Notes under the pieces: model-generated
Seen by the model: the letters and a program-made list of their open reading frames with translations, nothing else
Told to the model about the DNA's origin: nothing
The model's database searches: none
In this document: piece after piece, positions 6,052-8,965 of the stretch
How the letters are laid out: the number at the start of each line of letters is the position of its first letter
Numbering within the stretch: the first letter of the stretch is position 1
Assembly: GCA_019234035.1 (NCBI GenBank)
Contig: JAFALX010000237.1
Span: forward strand, 1 to 8,965
DNA from: Candidatus Dormiibacterota bacterium
GTDB lineage: Bacteria; Chloroflexota; Dormibacteria; Aeolococcales; Aeolococcaceae
Direction of reading: 5' to 3'
DNA: 8,965 bases
Position numbers and translations under genes: made by a program

Positions 6052-6588
6052 GTGAATGCGATCGAGCTACTTGAGCACGACCATCGAACGGTCGAAACGC
6101 TGTTCGGTGACTTCGACTCCGACACCGGTGACGGGCGGCAGGAGATCCTGTCGAACATTATCCGTGAACTGTCGATCCACTCGGCCCTCGAGGAGGCCTA
6201 CGTGTACCCGCGGATTCGCAGCGAAACCCCGGGCGGTGAGCGCTACTACGAGGAGTGCGTCCGCGAGCACCAGGCGATGAAGGAAAGCCTGGCTCGTATC
6301 GAGGGCAGGCTCGACAAGGCCCACACCAAGGAGGTCGCGGACCTGGTCGAGACGCTCAAGAAGAAGACGCTGCAGCACGTGGAAGAGGAAGAGACCGAGG
6401 TGCTGCCCGCGTTTGCTCAGGTGGCGACCAAGCAGGAGCTCACCGACCTCGGCCGCAAGATGAAAGAGGCGAAGGACACTGCGCCCACTCGGCCGCATCC
6501 GAACCAGCCGGCGGCGAACCCCATCACGGCATGGGCCAACGGGCTGATCGATCGTGCCCGCGACACCGTCGCCGGGCGGGCGCGGTAG
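6052..6588 (+). CDS. Haemerythrin-like HHE cation-binding domain protein
   Basis: This is a four-helix-bundle protein with the residues for a non-haem di-iron site: H9 and H11 in EHDHRTVETLF, H43/E47 in IHSALEEAYVYPRI, H73 in REHQAMKE, and H109/E113 in HVEEEETEVLP. Bacterial HHE proteins sense or bind O2, NO or reactive oxygen, or handle iron; which applies here is not determined. From residue 145 a Pro-rich linker (TRPHPNQPAANP) leads to a short amphipathic tail ending AGRAR. The start is GTG at 6052, 7 nt after a perfect AGGAGG; a farther upstream in-frame ATG at 6010 lies at or before the predicted transcript start and is not used. The 178-residue protein is followed within about 45 nt by a strong terminator, so it is probably a monocistron next to pspA. 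Confidence 0.93.
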   Translation: MNAIELLEHDHRTVETLFGDFDSDTGDGRQEILSNIIRELSIHSALEEAYVYPRIRSETPGGERYYEECVREHQAMKESLARIEGRLDKAHTKEVADLVETLKKKTLQHVEEEETEVLPAFAQVATKQELTDLGRKMKEAKDTAPTRPHPNQPAANPITAWANGLIDRARDTVAGRAR

Positions 6589-6630
6589 CGATATCGCACC
6601 GGGCGCGAGCAATCGCGCGGCACAGAACGG

Positions 6631-6666
6631 AGGTGGCGGCTGACAGCCGCCACCTTCTTCCGTTTT
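6631..6666 (+). terminator. Intrinsic terminator after the haemerythrin-like gene
   Basis: A perfect 10-bp stem, GGTGGCGGCT (6632-6641) with AGCCGCCACC (6645-6654) around the 3-nt loop GAC, is followed by the T-rich TTCTTCCGTTTT. The stem can be extended outward by AACGG (6626-6630) with CCGTT (6660-6664). The T-tract faces the plus strand, so it ends the haemerythrin transcript; it also lies where transcripts of the converging minus-strand operon would end. Confidence 0.85.
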
Positions 6667-6767
6667 AACGAGCTAGTCGTGTGCGGCCATCCACGGTGTG
6701 AAGAGCTTCGGTTCACCGCCGCCGAGTTGGGCTCGCATCGTCTCGTTCGGGGTGCCGAGGACCCCAC

Positions 6768-7589
6768 TCAGTCGGTCAGGGCCGGTCCGCTCTGGTCGGT
6801 GAGGTCGATGACCATCTGCGGCGCGATCTTCTGATGCTGATCCTGGGCTAGTCGCACGGCAGTGCCGATGGCCAGGAACTCGATGACATGACTGCCCCAG
6901 ACGTGGCTCTTCTGGTCGATGCGCATGGCGACGATGCCGCCGGCGCGCAAGCGCTCGGCCTCGCCCTGCATGCGCGTCATGGCGAGCTCGCGCGCTTCAT
7001 ACAGCGCGCTCGTGTAGTTGGCGAGCTCGACATTCTGCGTCTGCTGCCCCAGCCACTGCGAGATGCCCTGGTGCGCGATGTGATACACGCATGCGCCGAA
7101 TGCGAGCCCCAGCGGCACCCATCCCGCGCGCATCAGGAGATACAGGTCCTGACCGGACAGGTCACTCACCCACACACCGCTTGCGCGATGTGTCGTGTCG
7201 GCGACGGCGGTGCCCATGGCAACGAACTCCGCGAGCCCGTGCGCACCGTGCACGCGAACATCGAGCTGCAGTCCCACGACGCCATGACCGCCGACCGCCG
7301 TGGTGTGCTGCACCAGCTTCTGCAGAGCGTCCTCACGCGCTTGGTACATGATCTGCGTGAGGTTGCCGAGCTCCTCGTTGTTGCTCCAGTTCATGTACTG
7401 GATGCCGATGTGGTACACGGCGCTGCCGACGACGAGCCCACGCGGCTCGACGCCGATCTCCTTGAGGAGCACGGCTTCATCCACCGAGAGGTCGCTGCTG
7501 AACCGCCGTCCCTCGTGGCGCTGCGCCGGACCGCCGGCGAGACACTGCAGCGCCGCTTCAGCGCGCGGATGCGGCGTGACAGCGGCCAT
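6768..7589 (-). CDS. Two-module YbjQ/DUF74-like protein (putative heavy-metal-binding domains), last gene of array
   Basis: The 273 residues hold two copies of a YbjQ-like module. Module 1 is about 30-129: SSDLSVDEAVLLKEIG, VGSAVYHIGIQ, YQAREDAL, HGVVGLQLDV, EFVAMGTAV. Module 2 is about 142-245: SDLSGQDLYLLM, FGACVYHIAHQG, LYEARELAMTRM, GGIVAMRIDQKSHVWGSH, EFLAIGTAV. The 'AR-E-A ... GxxGIVG ... EF-A-GTAV' pattern is that of small YbjQ/UPF0145 proteins, known mainly from structural genomics and labelled putative heavy-metal-binding; biological function is unknown. No Cys cluster is seen. No signal peptide or TM is visible, so it is probably cytoplasmic. The ATG at 7589 overlaps the stop of the upstream gene (TGATG) and has GAGG about 8 nt before it; a longer in-frame extension would be antisense-like overlap with that gene and is rejected. 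The C-terminal tail PQMVIDL resembles the tail of the first gene (PRMVLSL). Confidence 0.8.
   Translation of the reverse strand: MAAVTPHPRAEAALQCLAGGPAQRHEGRRFSSDLSVDEAVLLKEIGVEPRGLVVGSAVYHIGIQYMNWSNNEELGNLTQIMYQAREDALQKLVQHTTAVGGHGVVGLQLDVRVHGAHGLAEFVAMGTAVADTTHRASGVWVSDLSGQDLYLLMRAGWVPLGLAFGACVYHIAHQGISQWLGQQTQNVELANYTSALYEARELAMTRMQGEAERLRAGGIVAMRIDQKSHVWGSHVIEFLAIGTAVRLAQDQHQKIAPQMVIDLTDQSGPALTD
6855..7166 (-). repeat. Paralogous 312-bp module, copy 1 (partner at 8611-8922)
   Basis: This segment encodes the second YbjQ-like module of the last array gene, from SDLSGQD to GTAV. It lines up codon for codon with 8611-8922 on the same strand, 1756 bp away, with no insertion or deletion in 104 codons. 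It marks an internal duplication of coding sequence, not a mobile repeat. Confidence 0.75.
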
Positions 7590-8551
7590 CAGCGCAACCT
7601 CATGATCGGCAGCGGCGGCTCGTCCATCGGTTCCTTCGCGTAGCGGCGGACGGCGGTGCCGGTGAGGTACAGCTCGACGAGCATCGACTCGCCCATCAGC
7701 TCGTGAGTGTTGAAGTCGACATCCACGCCCACGGCTCCGTCGGCGTCGACGCGCGCCACTTCGCCCTCGAGCCGGTTGATGCCGAGCAGGCGCGCGGCCT
7801 CGAGCCCGTCGCTGATCTGATCGACGCGCGCGTTCGACCACGAGCGCAGCTGCCACTCGGTCTGACAGCCGGGGTCGATCTCCATCACGCCGATGCCGAC
7901 GACCAGCGCCACCGGCACGTACCCGCCGTGCAGCAGCTTGCCGAACGACACACCATCGAGGTGCGACATGAACGGCGTGCGCAGCGGCGGCTGTCCGGCG
8001 CGCCGTATGGCGGTGCCGATCATGGTGAGCTCCATCGAGTTGCCCACCCCCTCGAGATGCCGGCGGATCAACCGCACACCGACGACGCCGTGTGCGTTGA
8101 GGTCCGACGCCTCCTGCAGGATGCGCATCAACGCCGCATCACGGCACGCGACCACGCCGGACTCGTAGAAGCTGTGCTCCCAGTTGTAGCCGTAGCGGTG
8201 ATCGCCACCGCCGCCGAGCGGGCCACCACCGAAGCCGCCGCCGCCCCAGCCGAATCCGTGCGGGCACGGATACGTGCGCACGTGACCGCCGCCGGCGCTG
8301 CCGTACACGTTGATGTAGCCCCACTGCGCGCCGATGTAGTAGACGCTCGAGCCCATCACCATGCCGACGGGCTCGAACCCCGCATGGCGGATCGCCGCCA
8401 GCTCCGCGACGGAGAGGTCGGACGTCCACGCCGCCTGTCCCTCGCGCAGCTCGTCGATACGCTCCTGTGCCGCAATCGGCAGCCGTCCCGACTCGAGCGC
8501 AGCGATGCTCTCCTGCTGCCGCGCCGCAACCGCGGCGGCGTCGTCGGCCAT
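7589..8551 (-). CDS. Two-module YbjQ/DUF74-like protein with Gly-rich insert, middle gene of array
   Basis: The 320-residue protein has an N-terminal charged helix (about 1-40) and two YbjQ-like modules. Module 1 (about 42-184) starts WTSDLSVAELAAI and VMGSSVYYIGAQWGY, is interrupted at about 86-117 by a glycine-rich stretch with GWGGGGFGGG, resumes with CRDAALMRI, and closes with HGVVGVRL and MELTMIGTAIRR. Module 2 (about 193-303) has VSFGKLLHGGYVPVALVVGI, a divergent middle, GINRLEGEVARVDADGAVGVDVDF, and VELYLTGTAVRR. Function is unknown, as for the family. Both ends are coupled to neighbours by TGATG overlaps (8551 and 7589), so the three proteins are probably made together, perhaps as a complex. 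The start ATG has only a weak GGA upstream, which suits translational coupling. No TM or signal peptide is seen. Confidence 0.78.
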   Translation of the reverse strand: MADDAAAVAARQQESIAALESGRLPIAAQERIDELREGQAAWTSDLSVAELAAIRHAGFEPVGMVMGSSVYYIGAQWGYINVYGSAGGGHVRTYPCPHGFGWGGGGFGGGPLGGGGDHRYGYNWEHSFYESGVVACRDAALMRILQEASDLNAHGVVGVRLIRRHLEGVGNSMELTMIGTAIRRAGQPPLRTPFMSHLDGVSFGKLLHGGYVPVALVVGIGVMEIDPGCQTEWQLRSWSNARVDQISDGLEAARLLGINRLEGEVARVDADGAVGVDVDFNTHELMGESMLVELYLTGTAVRRYAKEPMDEPPLPIMRLR

Positions 8552-8965
8552 CAGCGATCCAGCGAGAGCACCATGCGCGGCTTCTCGATCTCGCGATCGG
8601 GCAGCTTGCGCACGGCGGTGCCCATGGCGAAGAACTCGATCGTGTGGCTGCCCCAGATGTGCGACTTCTCCTGGATCTGCACGCCGACGATCCCCTCCGC
8701 CGACACCTTGCGCGCCTCGTCCTGCATGCGCTCCATCGCCAGCTCGCGCGCCTCGTACAGCGCCTGCGTGAAGTTGGGCATCTCCTTGTTCTGGCCGATG
8801 TTGCCCATCGCCTGGAATATGCCCTGGTGCGCCACGTGGTACACGCAGGTGCCCAGCACCAGCCCGAGCGGCGCGTGTCCCGATTGCAGCAGCGTCCAGA
8901 AGTCCTGGCCGCTCAGGTCGGACGTGAACGGCTTGCCCTCGGCCGTCTTCCAGTTGCCGCCGTCC
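8551..8965 (-). CDS. YbjQ/DUF74-like protein, C-terminal part (5' end beyond window)
   Basis: The visible 137 C-terminal residues contain one complete YbjQ-like module: FTSDLSGQDFWTLL, LGTCVYHVAHQGIF, LYEARELAMERMQDEA, GIVGVQIQEKSHIWGSH and EFFAMGTAVRK. A tail with PRMVLSLDR precedes the stop at 8551-8553. It aligns without gaps over about 104 residues with the second module of the last gene in the array (roughly 60 percent identical by eye), so the two genes are recent paralogues. By analogy a further module probably lies upstream of the window. The frame is open to the right edge, so no start is assigned. Its stop overlaps the next start (TGATG). Confidence 0.8.
   Translation of the reverse strand, partial: DGGNWKTAEGKPFTSDLSGQDFWTLLQSGHAPLGLVLGTCVYHVAHQGIFQAMGNIGQNKEMPNFTQALYEARELAMERMQDEARKVSAEGIVGVQIQEKSHIWGSHTIEFFAMGTAVRKLPDREIEKPRMVLSLDR
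8611..8922 (-). repeat. Paralogous 312-bp module, copy 2 (partner at 6855-7166)
   Basis: This is the counterpart of 6855-7166 and encodes the visible YbjQ-like module of the first array gene. Stretches such as ALYEARELAM, CVYH and WGSH are identical at protein level in both copies. Confidence 0.75.

Noticed and set aside
6588..6597. Palindrome GCGATATCGC right after the haemerythrin stop
   Set aside because: A short isolated palindrome after a gene end without promoter context; expected by chance at this length.
6888..7643. 251-codon plus-strand frame opposite the YbjQ array
   Set aside because: Antisense shadow of conserved minus-strand genes; no RBS or recognisable domain.
7590..7856. N-terminal extension of the last YbjQ-array gene to 7856
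   Set aside because: It would run out of frame through the middle gene, reads as Arg/Ala-rich sequence, and the TGATG junction with an SD at 7589 explains the start.

Overview
The window is high-GC DNA with dense coding, strong G/C preference at third codon positions, frequent GTG starts and very short intergenic gaps. Together with a leaderless-looking vapB start and a PspA protein carrying a PspAA domain, this suggests an actinobacterium-like chromosome, possibly Thermoleophilia/Solirubrobacterales. The lineage is inference; no marker gene fixes it. I see no tRNA, rRNA, CRISPR array, insertion sequence, phage gene or replication origin.

Left third (1-3113, all on the minus strand, read right to left): an EamA/DMT-family membrane transporter, a glycoside hydrolase family 1 enzyme with both catalytic glutamates, a TPP riboswitch, and the 5' part of thiC (HMP-phosphate synthase of thiamin biosynthesis), which runs off the left edge. 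The riboswitch begins inside the last codons of the GH1 gene and carries an extra 12-bp stem. It should place thiC under thiamin-pyrophosphate control independently of the two upstream genes.

Middle (3151-4805): a plus-strand, membrane-anchored secreted protein built of six Kelch-like blades. It converges on a compact vapBC toxin-antitoxin pair on the minus strand, in which toxin and antitoxin overlap by 4 nt and the vapB start codon sits in a direct-repeat operator/promoter.

Right half (4806-8965): a membrane/oxidative stress neighbourhood. On the plus strand lie a PspA fused to its usual partner domain PspAA, then a haemerythrin-like HHE protein with its own extended -10 promoter and an inverted repeat, ending at a strong intrinsic terminator. 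Converging on this terminator from the right are three minus-strand genes coupled by 1-nt stop/start overlaps (TGATG). All three are built from repeated YbjQ/DUF74-like ('putative heavy-metal-binding') modules: two in one protein, two in the next, and at least one in the third, which runs off the right edge. This coupled multi-module array is the best candidate here for an uncharacterised system; its biochemical function is not evident from the sequence.
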